NCBI GenBank assembly: GCA_012861695.1
Contig: JAAOOA010000086.1
Location: 23,890,403-23,954,402 of the forward strand
Reading direction: 5' to 3'
Length of the DNA: 64,000 nt
From: Trematomus loennbergii
Taxonomy: Eukaryota; Chordata; Actinopteri; Perciformes; Nototheniidae
Shown: positions 1-12,502 of the stretch, one piece after another
Layout: each line of letters begins with the position of its first letter
Position numbering within the stretch: position 1 is the first letter of the stretch
Program-made: the position numbers and the translations under genes
The notes under the pieces: model-generated
Told to the model about the DNA's origin: nothing
The model's input: only the letters and a program-made list of their open reading frames with translations
Databases searched by the model: none

Positions 1-203
1 AGCCAGCTGGCCCCAGGAAAGCTTCTTTCATCGAGAGGGAGAGCCTAATTGATATCATAGGCTCAATGAGGGAGAGTGAAAAGGAAGAAACAGCTGAAAT
101 GGAACATTTAAGAAGCAAACTGGAGGAATATGGGAAACGTGGAAAACAAAGACAGGAAATGCTTCAACACATTACCACACTGCTGTGCCCCAAGCCCAAC
201 TGA
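1..203 (+). CDS. C-terminal coding exon (partial) of an unidentified coiled-coil-like protein
   Basis: Reading from base 3 gives 66 open codons ending in TGA at 201-203. The peptide is highly charged and helical-looking (Arg/Glu/Lys/Gln-rich, with stretches such as RESLIDIIGSMRES and EHLRSKLEEYGKRGKQ) and ends in LLCPKPN, as expected for a C-terminal amphipathic helix or coiled coil. Codon use looks like real coding DNA, and the stop is followed by a compact 3'UTR with a canonical poly(A) signal at 708. The 5' end lies outside the window, or possibly at a CAG at 13-15 that could be a splice acceptor. I do not recognise the family. The gene runs towards ptp4a2, so the two are convergent. Confidence 0.62.
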   Translation, partial: PAGPRKASFIERESLIDIIGSMRESEKEETAEMEHLRSKLEEYGKRGKQRQEMLQHITTLLCPKPN

Positions 204-730
204 TGATGCTCAGCACATGTCCTCCCACATTGAATGATTCCAGGGCTGCTGGGAAACACACAATGTTCAAAGACCTCCTGAAATGCCTCAATACCATTCC
301 ACACTTGTCAGAGAGTATGATCAACCTGTTTTCCCTCTCTCCCAATATGTTACCACACATCATATTCCTAATGCACCAGGGGCAGTAGGTGGTGTTGAGC
401 AACCACGAGAAGATTTGAAATGTTTCCTTGATTTATATTGTCAGAATGATTTTGTATTTTGCCATTACTTTGATTTTGTCTAGTTGTTCTTCTCTGAACT
501 TTGTCTTCTGATCATGCTTTTGTAAAAGAGGACAGAATATATTGGGAATACATTTTCCTTCTTTACAAGATTTTGTTAAGACGACTAAACCCTCTCTCAT
601 CTCCGTGGTTACCTTAGCTCTGCATAATGAATGGGAACTGGAGGAAGTGGCTCACCCTCCCTATCCATAGTTGTTAAGCTTCACTTCTTACATGATATAT
701 CTTGTTAAATAAACCTGTACACAAAAGGAT
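204..730 (+). other. 3'UTR of the unidentified + strand gene
   Basis: AT-rich sequence follows the TGA at 201-203, with no further recognisable coding exon. It runs to a canonical AATAAA at 708-713, so cleavage is expected at about 725-735. The exact end is inferred. Confidence 0.5.
708..713 (+). terminator. poly(A) signal AATAAA
   Basis: Canonical hexamer about 505 bp downstream of the stop codon of the + strand terminal exon. A T-rich stretch follows within 30 bp. Confidence 0.5.
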
Positions 731-1082
731 TTAAAAGTTGATGAGGGAAACTGTTTCTTGGCCAGGTTGCTTCATTTCCTGGATTGTTGTCATCATCCTG
801 AGATTGCCAGGCAACCATTTGAGACTCCAGGAAGTTACTGTGCCTGGCTAAAAGAAACAGTCTGGCATCGTCCATAAAATCACTATTTGTCCTTTTTCAA
901 ATCTCTTGGAAGGATTAAAAATACATGATATAACCTCTCTATCCTAGTCTGATTTTTATCTAATTGGCTTCTGGCTGCAGGGACACATTTACCACACATT
1001 TTTTTTTTTTTTAATGGATAGAACCCTCATGTTTAATTACCTGAAAGAAAGTAAGTGCATTTCTTTCCAAATGTTCCTTTGA

Positions 1083-1527
1083 CCCTTAGATGCACGAGTG
1101 ACTGGACCCTACACTCTTCCATAAGTGGGTCAAAAATGACCCGTATTAGAGTAATGTGTTTTTATGCCATTTGTGTCATTTTGGTTAAGAAAAAATCACT
1201 TGTATAATATTTAGTATTATATTTTGGTTCACACTAGAAATATTTTATATTTAATTTTTCACTATTTATAAATTTTAGACATTTTTTTTACATTTTGAAA
1301 AAAACGTTTTGAACATATTGCTGCAAAGATCTCCGCTATTCTGAGACCCTCAGGGTATTCCAGTCCCTTTTCAAAACTCATCTCTTCTCCTCTTGTCTAC
1401 TCATAGCCCCCCCCCCCACATCAATCCATGCCGGTTGATCAAGTTTGATAGTCCTATACCCCCCACCCTAACCTTCCCTTATATTGTAAAGCGATTTTGA
1501 GTCCTTGAAAAGCCCTATAAAAATATA

Positions 1528-1561
<34 letters not shown>

Positions 1562-1923
1562 CTGACAGGTATCAGATCTTGCTGTGTAAAATAATCTTCC
1601 TGAGAGGTGTCACTTGTGATGTAGTCTGTGTGGTCTACAGTGAATGTATTCCTGACAGCGACAGGTGATAAGAATCAAAAGGTTCCCGTAGGATCCCATA
1701 GAAAATGCATGCGGGTCATTTTTGACCCACGTATGGGAGCTTGGGTAGAAATACAAAAACTACAATTTCTTAAAATGTATAACATTTCAATTTAAAATTT
1801 GAATGGCATGATATCGAAAACATGTTTTTGGAGGAATAGCTGGAATATGAAATGATGTCAAATGTAATTACAAAGATACTTCAAGAAAACCACCTCACCG
1901 GGTCAAAAAAGACCCACTAAGGG
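1083..1923. mobile_element. piggyBac-like MITE with CCCTTAG termini, interrupted by a LINE tail
   Basis: The right end reads GACCCACTAAGGG followed by TTAA (1924-1927). The left end reads CCCTTAG from 1083 and is preceded by TTGA, a one-base-decayed TTAA. Internal copies of GGGTCAAAAATGACCC-type palindromes lie at about 1127, 1715 and 1898. CCC...GGG termini with a TTAA target are known for piggyBac-group elements. No transposase is present, so it is non-autonomous. Boundaries are my reading of the ends. Confidence 0.5.
1338..1560 (+). mobile_element. LINE 3' tail with (ATT)n
   Basis: The segment ends with TTGTAAAGCGATTTTGAGT, then CCTTGAAAAGCCCTATAAAAAT, then an ATT trinucleotide tail at about 1530-1560. 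This 'GTAAAGCGAYTTTGAGT...GCGCTATA-AAT' signature is a common 3' end of teleost LINE-type retroelements. The copy is heavily 5'-truncated and non-coding. Confidence 0.5.
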
Positions 1924-1927
1924 TTAA

Positions 1928-2435
1928 AAAGGTCCCCTATTATACTGTTTTTCATCAATATATTATAGGTCTCAAATATATACAAACATGTCTCTGAAGT
2001 ATTTGGCTCCAAACACCAAACAGATCATTGCAGCATCCCATAATCCCCTCTGTTTCAGCCCTGTTTCCAAAGTGCTGATTCTCTGTCTGTTACTTTAGAT
2101 GAAAATAAGGAGCCCCTCCCCACGCCCCTCTGAGAGAGATTTGGTTAAAAAGAACACAATGATGCTCTAGGAGGAGATTCAGGTGATAAGGGGGGGGGGG
2201 GGGTTACCTTGGTTGCTGATTGGCTAATGGTTACACAAGCCAAAAAATCGTTATGACATCATAAAGTGGCCAAAATCTGATCAGCTCATTTTCAGACAGG
2301 TTTTTATATAAATGGATCAGGAGAAAAAGAGAGAGAATCTTTGTTCCTGAAACTTTCAGAGTCTCTTTCCACAGAGGGGACACATGTTGATGTAGAAAAG
2401 ACATGAACAAGTGGATTTTGCATAATAGGTGACCT
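1928..2435 (+). mobile_element. Kolobok-like (TTAA) MITE, copy 1
   Basis: A 508-bp element flanked by TTAA at 1924-1927 and 2436-2439. Its terminal inverted repeats are of the type AGGTCNCCTATTAT. It contains a run of about 16 G at 2189-2204. Almost the whole element recurs in reverse orientation at 56812-57303, which fixes the boundaries. A TTAA duplication with AGG-type ends suggests a non-autonomous Kolobok-type element. It has no coding capacity; the small ORFs inside are incidental. Confidence 0.75.
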
Positions 2436-3849
2436 TTAAAACAGAACAGCCGAGTACAGGTTGCTGATACTCAGCAAAAATACCATTTCATTAGACTGCT
2501 CAGGTCCTGATTAGCCCCTTTGAACTTCCATCTGATGATTTGAGCCAACAACCTTTCATCCATTAATGGAGAGGCTTTCATACTACATTGAAGTATACTT
2601 CTGCAGAGCAATGAGACATGCACATATCCAGAGGAGAGGCCTAGCATAAACACCACTTTCATCTGCTCACAAGAGGAGAGTATAGCTTAGGGATAATGGT
2701 GAGATCACCTCGGCGACCCCCCTCTCATCCACTGGCTGGAATATCACTCTGCCAGTAGTCAATGAGCAAAGCTTTGTATCAAGAGTCAATAGTGGAAAAG
2801 GGTCAATGATTGAGTCAATGATTTGACCATTACTGTGAGATTAGCATTACTTGAATTACTTGGTTCAATGCAGAGTCTAAACAAGGACTATCCCGAAGAC
2901 AGGCAAGGTTGTAAATCAGCGGGGGGAGCGCTTGTTGTGTGCTGCAAGAGAATGGCTAATGCCTTTGTTTTGATTAGCAGTTTGACCCCAGAGATGGACT
3001 TGGCCTGCTTGTTGTCGGCGAGGGACTGGAGGGGAGCGTTGCCATTCAAACCAGATTCCTTGGCAGCTGTTTCCCTCAGCAGGGATCAGCTAGCTGCCAG
3101 AACAGATTACACCTGGGATACTGACGCCGTCTTCGGTGAGGGTTTTTGACAGCTAACCCCGAGACATTTTTTAAAAAGGGATCTCTCATGGAAACACACG
3201 TGTAGCTCAGATAAGCAGACGTATGCATTCACTGATTGGATTTACATTGGTTGGAGTGAGAGGAGTAGATGCATCCAATAGGACTCAAGTGTGAACCAAC
3301 CCTTGAATAATTACTGAGCATTGACATTAAATCCTGGAGGTGTTTCAAGGAGTTTGTGGCAATAAACAGCCCTTTTGTTATAACGTGTCAAATATCAGCA
3401 TTGTTTACATGCTGTACAGTCTACTTCGGAAGTCATATAATGAGTAAATAAATTATAGGTGTATCAACATCCTTAAACAATACTCCTCCACTACACGTGC
3501 ATTCAAATTCCTGTCTCAATGATAATGGTCTGTATACTGAAGACCTGGATGTGGGTATACTTCTTCTAAAGAGTTCAGACATGCTCTGCCCCGGTGATAT
3601 TTCTTCAGTGGTTGCCAAGGAACGGTTGCTATTTACGTTCCATATGTAGCGTTTGTGTGTGTCCACATTACAGGTCTTGCAATTTCTTGGTTTCCGTAGC
3701 TAATCAGATACGTGCGTGAGTGGACGGAATGCTCAAGACAGCTCGTGCAAATCACTGGGAGCCACAGGGCTTAGGCTACACATACAAAACAAAGAGACAG
3801 GCAGATGAAGATACACAACAAAAGGAATACACACGCCTGCCTACCAGGG

Positions 3850-4330
3850 TTTCGGCTAGGATTTTTTTCTTGCCGGTCAAATGTCCGGACAGAATTTCTT
3901 TTACCGGACAAATTTGAAACTTACCGGTCATGTTTCAATAATAATAACAATTGTGTAGCAGAGTTTCCGTTAGAAGGTAATTACCGGACTATGACCGGAT
4001 ATGCTGATGTTTAAACAGTGGGCGGGGCTTCAGGTGATCATGCAGAGCTGCGTGCCTCCGTCCGCAGCTGATCTGATCTCTCTCGCGTCTGGTTATACTT
4101 CACTCGCGTTTATGTCCATACCGATCAGATCCAGGGTTGGGTGTGATGTCACGTGACTTGAATTTTGAATTGAGCCATCCCTTACAGATACTATCTCTTT
4201 ACGTATTTGTGATGGGAATTCCGGCTCTTTTTAGTGAGCCGGATCATTTGGCTCGGCTCACTAAGAAGAGCCGGCTCTTTCGGCTCCTAAACGACTCTTC
4301 ATGTTACCACAGTTTAACACGGAGCCTCAG
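3850..4330. repeat. ACCGGWCA-rich segment and GAGCCGGCTC inverted repeats
   Basis: From 3860 to 4000 the motif TTACCGGTCA/TTACCGGACA and its relatives recur in degenerate form. From 4215 to 4300 AGAGCCGGCTCTTTCGGCTC-like blocks form nested inverted repeats (GGCTCTTTTTAGTGAGCC and relatives). Such blocks are typical of hAT-element ends in fish, but I could not pair two termini with a target-site duplication, so the element type is uncertain. Confidence 0.35.
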
Positions 4331-7300
4331 TTTCGCCGATGCGAGGCTCCGGTGCACGCAGTTCACACGCGTGCTCCACTAGCACCCCCCGTCTATTCTC
4401 GCCGGCAGTAAACTTTCCGTCACAGGAACACGCTTTGCTGGCGGCGAAAAGAATCCCACCAGACTCCTTTGCTCCTCCAACAGAGGGATGTCTTTGTCCT
4501 TTTTCCTTTTCGTCATTTCAAGCTACAAAAACTCTCGATCTTCTCTCGAATTATTTCTGTTTTTGGACGCCCTCGGCTCGAGTTCAGGGCGCTCCGAGCT
4601 GAATAGACGCCCCCCTGGCGGAAACGCTGGCGAACACATCCACTAATGAAGAAAGAACCCATACAAAGCCAATTAGAAAAGGTTCATGTTAAACCAGGTA
4701 CTTAACGAGTGCCGTGTCAGGATGTATCGGCCTTTCATGGCTGCTTTGGGGCTATTGATACGACTGCTGACTCGGTCATTAAGAGAGGAAAAATGCTTCT
4801 CCTCTGGATAACCATTTGATCTTCAGCCAGCAAATAAATGAAGACCAGCGTGCTAAACAGCAACCACAAACCACTCCTGTGCTGTTTACCTGCTGCTTTA
4901 ATTTAGTCTTTGTACCAGCTTTGAGAGAGAGGAAAAGAAGGAATAAGGAATGGGAAGAGGGGGGGGGGAGTTGGCATTATAAACTGTGATGTACTGCAGC
5001 GCTGCTAATCCACAGGAAAAGGAGACGATGGAAAGAAGCAGCTGGAGTTGCAAATGAGCGCTGGGCTGATAAGCAAACAGGTGAATGAAGAGAGAAAGAA
5101 GAAGAAGGAGATGAGACTTCCGTAGAGATAAGCCAATGTATTGTGTGGACAAACTTTAGCACGAATAAGCAGAGGAGAGCGTGGAGGACTTGGCACAGAG
5201 GGAGGATGGAGGCAGCGCCGTGGTGTGACGCCTCATGGGAGGATGACACATATCTCATCCCCTAGGGAGCGAAGGAGAGGGGCCATAAAACCCTGCTGAT
5301 TGACTGACAGTGTCTCGGCCTGCCAGTCAACATCCACTCACACTCACACACACTGGCTGGGCTCCATGCGACAAAGCCAATTATGGGCAGAAAGCAGCGC
5401 TGCACAATAACACTCACCAACACAAAACCGCCCCATGCCAAACGGCTGCGCTGCATAAAAAGGGGCTTTTTAGGATATGCGATTCATCATCTTTAGCTCC
5501 TTCTCAATAAACATCCATGTTATTCTGGCAAGACATCTGAGAGCTGTGTCAACCCATCCTGATAAAAACAACATCACAGTTGCCGTCATATCAGGGTAAG
5601 CGTTTGAAAGAAGGCTTTAAACTGTTGTAAAAAAAATACTTCTATATGCCAAGTCAAGCTGAAACGCTTCTATTACAAACACCTTCTTCTTGTTGCAGTC
5701 TCTCCTCACTGAGTTAGTTAGCGATGGGTTACAGAGGAGTTGAACAACCTCCATTTTCCACCCCTTTCCTTGTTCCACAATAGTAAATATGTGGTTATTA
5801 ATTACTGCACGGCCTGTGCTGCTGAATCCAAAAATCCTGAACACAGTGGTAGTATGACTCACCAGATTGCCGCTGTCGAAGGTGCTGCCAGAGATAATAC
5901 ATCACACTTCTCAGCACTGCAGCTCAGCTGTGGCATCTGAGGCGATGATGTATTAGTACTGCTCTCTAGTGGTCACTACATGTATTACAGCACTGTTCAT
6001 ATAGGCTTACATCACCATCTGGAGGGGAGGGGAGACATAACACTCTTACAGCACTTGAATGCCTTTTTATTCACCTGTCTCTACATCCACTGTTATATGT
6101 TACTTAAGATTCTGACAATGACTGATGCAAACCACTGTCTTCAATAATGAGAAAATCCCCAGAGGTAAAATCTCACTTTATATCAGTTGATGTTAAAGAC
6201 TTTGAATGTCTTTAATATGAAACATAACTGGCAGTTGAGATAAATACCCAGAATGCATCCCCAAGGCAAAATCAGTCCTGAGTTGTCACAGTTACTATCT
6301 GCAATTGTACATCCCTATTCAGTCATCATTCAAGCAACATATTCTAATGGGATAAATCTATTTTACAAATGTGCCTGTATGCCAAGTGGAAACTGATCAT
6401 TTATTTGAGTGTGCAGAGACTTTAAAGATGCTAAATCCCACTTTGAAAATTAAATGGTTTTGCTCTGAAGCACCAGAGAATGATATGCAGGAGTTTAGCC
6501 TGTGGGGAGTTACAGTGCGGAAATACTCGCTCTGTATTAGACAGAGACAATTGATCAAAACAGACTAATTAATGTGTTTTACATATATTCATTTCCGTAT
6601 CAAATATTAATGAAAATAAAACGTACTTGTTTTTCAAATGAGCACAAGGCTATCAAATATTTCAGACACACCTCATTAAAGTTACAGAGCCAAGAGCGAA
6701 TATGCATTTTTAAAAAGGAGATACGATTCACAATGGCATTCTCATCGCAGAGTTGGCTGTTGTGTTTATACGTGTTTATATGTGGCCTAGATCAGCTTTG
6801 CACAGGACTGAGTGTTGCATTTGATCAAGGTCTTATTACAAAGAATCAAAACCTTTACAGCAAACATAGAAGGAGCTCTTGGGCTCTTGACGTCTACTTA
6901 CAATCGATTCACGCAGTGTTAAGAGGAGCTTTGGCTCATGAAATGGCTTTGATTTGTTCAAGAGTTGTAATGATCCAAAATGCTGGTTAGACTGTGGATC
7001 TATACTCAGTTGGCAGAAGTCTCACTAGATGAGCTAATTTCTTAATTTAGGGTTCAAAATTGTTTTCATATTCAACCATTTATACTGTATCAATGGTACA
7101 TTTCAAAACACCTGTCAGTATTACCCAATTCAACAACACCACAAACTACAGCCACTTAAAGTCAAATAATGATAATTCATTAATATATGTTCTTTATGGT
7201 ACACTTTTGGAAGTTTTTGAATTTTAGCAGCACAAGAAAACATTAAAATGTCACCTTGAGCATGTTCCTATGTAGACACAAATATTATAGGAGTTTAGAA

Positions 7301-7539
7301 AAACATCTGACATTTGAATGACCATGGAATTAATCGATTAAGTGAGAAAACGATGGACAGACTCATCATTAGAAGATAGCTCATTGAACAGAGTAACCTT
7401 TATAAAACAGACATCACATCAACAGCTATTTAATATCAACATGGAGAGGCCAGGGGGCTCAGGCCCAGGGGCTCATCATGTCAGGGCCCTTTGTTGCCTT
7501 CACTGATAAAATGTCACTTGAACAGACCCATACCAACCA

Positions 7540-7830
7540 GAAAAATAATAATCAAAATGACCTCTAAGAAATATCAAACCACTACATAGAGATACAAAAA
7601 GACTACAGAGACTAAAACTACAAAATAATTTGAAACAGTGGCAAGGAGGACACTACAAATGACAATGGGCAAAACAACGATGAAGAGAAACAAAATGACC
7701 ACATGGCAAGTAAAAAAATATGCACTACAACTATGTTCACAACAAGGGGCAAAACAAAGACAGACGTAAAATAACTACAAAAAAAACCAAACAATTACAA
7801 AGTGACACGAAACCACAGAGATGTCTTTGC
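7540..7830 (-). repeat. degenerate ACTACAAA/ACAAAATGAC minisatellite
   Basis: Loose repetition of phrases such as GACTACAGAGACTAAAACTAC and AGAAACAAAATGACCAC with no strict period. The same kind of array, in the opposite orientation (GTGTCTCTTTGTAG-like), appears at 52190-52300. It is non-coding and resembles old, decayed minisatellite common in fish genomes. Confidence 0.45.
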
Positions 7831-9431
7831 CCTGGGCTGTCATAATCAGCCTTTCCTTCCAAGTTAGACTGTCAGATAGACAGAAGGATGGCCTTAAAAT
7901 AACAGAACAACCATTAACCCAAGTCTGTGTGTCAACACAAACTCAGATAGCCAACAGAAGGAAGCCTCAACAGATTAATTTGGCAGCACAGTGACTGACA
8001 GTAATTTCGACCATGGTAAAAAGCCACAAACTTCAGAACAATGAGTTTGCTGACTCGCCGGCCATTGTGCCATAAATAAAACACAACACTGCGAATACAA
8101 ATAATGTGCACTTACTGTGAGCTGACTTCATGCATGCATTTCTGGACCTCTCCTCGTGGTAATAAGTCCTCCTGCCTTGGAATTGACAATATGTAATTCA
8201 TGTCCAGTTTGTATTACTCCTGTAGGCCTATCCATGCGGTTTTCTTTTTAGGTTGAAAATGTCCCCTCCTTTTGTCAGAGTTTCCAACTTTCTGAAGGCT
8301 GTTTCTGGTGTCGAACTTTTGAAAAACTCGCATGGCCTACTGTTACCGGCAGCATTGCGCCAGTTCAGGTGACAGGTCGGACTGAGCTGTCGGTCTTCTC
8401 GTCAACAAAACGTCAATTTCCTCTTTAAAATATATACACATGTTTCCTCCATTGTAGCACCTGGACAGGTAGCTAGCTGACAGCTCTGCTAACAGGTGTA
8501 GCTGCTCTTCTTTTGATTCATTTGATGGTGGAAAAGCACTATACTTCTATCCTGCTACCACCAAATCAACACACCTGCTGCAGCATCATGACGTTTTTTC
8601 CAAGATGGTTGCCGGAAGTTACCTCAAATAAATATCTCTTTGCATCACCGAAATGTATAGCTTTATCAGCAGGATCTTTAATATAAAAGTCTTATTTTTC
8701 ATTTAAAATTCAATGTAATTGATTAAGAAGTGACTTGTAAAATATGCACAGGTGTAACTAATAGCCTACTAACACTTTTCCTCAGGCTGTGAGAACTCAT
8801 TATCCACTACACCACAAAAAAACATTGTGTAGCAAAATGGGACTATAACTGTATTTTATTGCATAATTCTGAGCTTTATAATGACAATAAATGATCCTTA
8901 TATCCCTGTCATATTGTGGATGAAAGTAAGCCAGCGTGCAAAATAACAGGACAACCATCATTAGTTGTATTAACTACACCTGTTTTCTACTTTTATATGC
9001 CAAAACATCTGCTGTAAAAAATGCCTATTGTCACTTTTTTTTAATTAAATGTCGTGTGTTCATCCTCAAGGAACTAATATGTTTATCACACTCTTGTTTA
9101 CTCTACCACAATTATACAAATCAGATTATGTGGTACATTAATCTGCCTTTATTGTGTTACATTACATTATGTGGTAATATTGACAACGATGTTTGGCAAT
9201 GAGGCCTAACAGCACTAAGGTCTTAGGTTTAAATCCATTGGTTGTATCGTTTTTTCTCCTGTCCCTCAGTACAAGTTGCAGGCATCAAAGAGATTTTACC
9301 TGCCTCAAATCAAAGTAACTTGAAAATGTGCACAGTTTTGTTGGTTACATCGCCTAATATTATCCACCAGAATCAACCAAGCAGATAGGAGAGATAATAA
9401 GCCACCAGAACAATTTGAGTGAGCCTTCTTA

Positions 9432-10035
9432 GGTCCCGTTTACATGGATACGGTTCGGGTTGTATCTGCTCCTTTTCTCTTTCGTATAGCCCGTTCGTTC
9501 ACACGAGGCCGTAACGGAAAGTGGAAACGGACCCCTCAAACGATAACGGGTCCCAAGGTGGGTAGATCTGCGGACGGAACGCTCTGGGGGCCAAACTGCT
9601 CCGTGTGTACGTCCTATACGATCATTTTCCTGATAACGATGAAGCCATAGCCCCGCCTCTGCTACTCACTGCTGTAGCATGGTCAGTAGCTACTGTCAGT
9701 AGCTACTGACCATGCTACAGATGTTAGTGCAAAATCTACAGCTCCTCTACCACAACCATCAGCAACAAGTGGACATGGAGAACTACATGAACTACATGTT
9801 GCTAAATCCACCGCGGAAAATAAACAGAAGGGCAACCAGGCAACGGGGGGTCTTCTTCGCTGCTTTTGGTGTATTTTGTGGCGGAAGTACAGCGCCACTT
9901 ACAGGCCCGGCATATGTACTACAGCGTCTCCAGCGGGTCGAGCGGTCTCGTGTTAACGGACACGTTTATTTAGCCGATTGCGTGTGAACGGAAGACTTTT
10001 TTTTATCGAATTCGGTTTATTTTCGTTCTCACAGG
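9432..10035. mobile_element. MITE-like / decayed DNA transposon segment with a central palindrome
   Basis: This block is GC- and CpG-richer than its AT-rich surroundings. It begins near GGTCCCGTTTACATGGATAC and ends near TCGTTCTCACAGGCC; these read as imperfect inverted ends (GGYCY-GT...ACG). The middle contains a perfect 24-bp-arm palindrome (9672-9720) and a 91-codon ORF (9712-9987) that may be a transposase-gene fragment. I found no convincing target-site duplication, so the superfamily (Harbinger or hAT) is left open. Part of it (about 9890-9934) also occurs in the MITE at 47326. Confidence 0.45.
9672..9720. repeat. perfect 49-bp palindrome (24-bp arms, 1-nt spacer)
   Basis: The left arm CTGTAGCATGGTCAGTAGC... 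(9672-9695) and right arm (9697-9720) are exact reverse complements around a single T at 9696. Each arm contains CAGTAGCTACTG, itself a 12-bp palindrome, at 9684-9695 and 9697-9708. It is predicted to extrude as a hairpin or cruciform. Confidence 0.85.
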
Positions 10036-12456
10036 CCTCCAAGGTGAACAAAATAAAGAGTAAATTCTTGTTTAATTAAATTTATGGGGGTGAAATTGTA
10101 TCAAAACATCAGTTAACAAACTCTTACACACATTTTCTCATGCAGTCCATATCTAATGTATCAAGGTGTATGCTCACTGCTTTTGAAACATGCATTTTCA
10201 CTAATACCTTACCATTTAAAACAGTTTAGCATAATCAGCCTCATGTTGCAACGACACACTACTGCTGTGTTAAATAGTAATGTTTTAGTGAAAATGCATG
10301 TTTGGGAAATGGTGGGCATAAGACTGGATAAATGAGACTAAATTAAATTGCATTCAATTGTGTGAGAGTGTGTAAACAAGTGTTTAGCTGTTGTTAAAAT
10401 GGCCCACCTTACCTTAAATTTTTCACGACTTTTCGCAGTTTTTGGATTCTTCACTCACCGTGGAGGCATGCAAAAAAAACACGTTCTATTTTCAAGAATT
10501 TAAAGTAACACAAGCTGAGTAACTGATAAACAAATGGTCATGTTGTGGATGAAATTCTCCTTTAAACTATTTCACAATAGATATTTCACATGACATCCTG
10601 AGTCATGTATCTACTGATCTGGCATAGTTACAGCACCACGAAGATCCTGTTAGCTGTCAGTGACAATCTGCAGGACTCTATGAAGTGCATCTGTTGTCTT
10701 TACTTTGACGAAACTGGCCCGACGACATTACCGTCATGGAACATAAGATGATGAATAATGCAATCGGTTTCTCAAGAAAAGTGAACAACCAAAACAAAGT
10801 CAACTGGAAAATGTAAGGCCAGGCGTATTCATTCTTGTTTGATAGACTGAATACGATCATAGGGTGGTGCCGATACAAGGAATACAGCTTCTCAACTGGA
10901 ACAACGAATACAAAGTTACATTTAAATCAGAGGCTTTGGCTGTCGTACATTCACTGCAGATGACATCCGTGTTATTCAAAGCAGGATGTGCAGCACTGAA
11001 CTGGTAAAACAAGCTCATTTGTTTGTGGTTCTGCTGCTTTGTTACAAGCAGTGACATAAACATATTAACGTCAGTGCTTATTCAGTCAAAAAGGCTGAAC
11101 TTAATAGTCAAAAAGTTATTAATGTGCAAGTTTTCTTCTTTTAATTAAACTCTGTAAAGTCGTGGAATAATTAATAACAGTTAAATAAGTAGAATTACTT
11201 CAATAACAAATTACTGTTATGAATAAAAGTTATGCATTAAAACACAAGGAAAGGCACAACAAAATAAGCATCAAGATACTTAAAAAGTGCTTATTAAGAA
11301 TATCACATTTCTGAAATACATATTATAGAATTATAATTATTGATGCGCTTATGTGTTCATTCCTTTAATATTGCAGCTGGTAAATGCTGGTAAAATCCAA
11401 AACCTTTATTCGTATAATTAATCTGAATCTAGAAATTAATTGTACATTCAATATGCAGTGGGAAAAAAAAAGTAGAATATTTGCCACTAAGATGTAGATG
11501 AAATAAAAACCAGCATAAAAATGAAATAACTGTGGGCGTAAATATACCAAGATAAGTGTGAGAGTACTATGTTGCTATACTGTTGTTTTGTGGGTTTTAT
11601 TATGTTCTGTTGTTCTCACCTGAAAATAAAAATATATATATTGAAAGAGAAAACTGAAATACTTGAAGTAGGTCCAACTACCTTAAAATGTTATCCATGT
11701 ACAATACTTGGGTACCGAGTGATTTTTCCACCAGTGTCTTAATTACTAGTTTAGGCTATGACAGGATGTGAGCAGCAGAGGGCGCACTCTCAATTGATTT
11801 GGGTATCAGCTGGTGTCGTGACTACCAGTTGAGATTGTGAGTCATTTCTCAGTCGCTGGGTGTCTGAGCTTCAGCCTTCCGCGTGAGGCTGACTCACCCT
11901 CTGCTGGGGAGAGGGCATGTAGGCCAGGCTTTTGACTGACATGGAACATGAGCACACTGTCTGTGACACCAAGAGTGTGAGTAATGACCAAGTGCAACGT
12001 GCTAGCTCAATTGAAAAACAACAAGATTTGTAATAACGGGAAAAAAACTGTGCTTTGATTTGGACGAATTGGGACTATATCAGAACTAAATGGCTAAGAC
12101 ATCTGTAGCAGAGACAATATCAGCAGCAGAAATATGTTATCTTAAGTGTCAATGTTTTTGTTTTGCAATAACAAATGTATTTCTTTAAGAAAATACAAAA
12201 ATATGTTAATTTAGTTTTTGAGAGAAGGGGTGGGATTAAATAAGTGTAAACTTCTTCCCACCCCTTTTCGGATGTGTAATTAAGTAGATCATTAGTTTAT
12301 ATAATTTACAAGTTAGTAATATTTTTGTTTATCAATTTGACACTGCTTAAGTTTGTATTGATAATTCTCAAGTTTAATTTCATTATTATAATTATTTTCT
12401 ATTATTGTTTTACACATTCGAAAAGAAAAGAATCGAATCAATGTGATTTCAAACTA

Positions 12457-12502
12457 CATCCGCATACCACTTATACCACATATCATTTGTGGTATGCAGA
12501 TG
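12457..12502. repeat. near-perfect inverted repeat beside a SINE
   Basis: CATCCGCATACCAC (12457-12470) pairs with GTGGTATGCAGATG (12489-12502) at 13 of 14 positions across an 18-nt loop. It abuts the 5' end of the SINE that follows. Its role is unknown. Confidence 0.5.

Noticed and set aside
6574..6990. 138-codon + strand ORF as a secreted-protein gene
   Set aside because: A hydrophobic stretch is present (SWLLCLYVFICGL) but there is no family similarity, no splice or poly(A) context, and the surroundings are AT-rich non-coding sequence.
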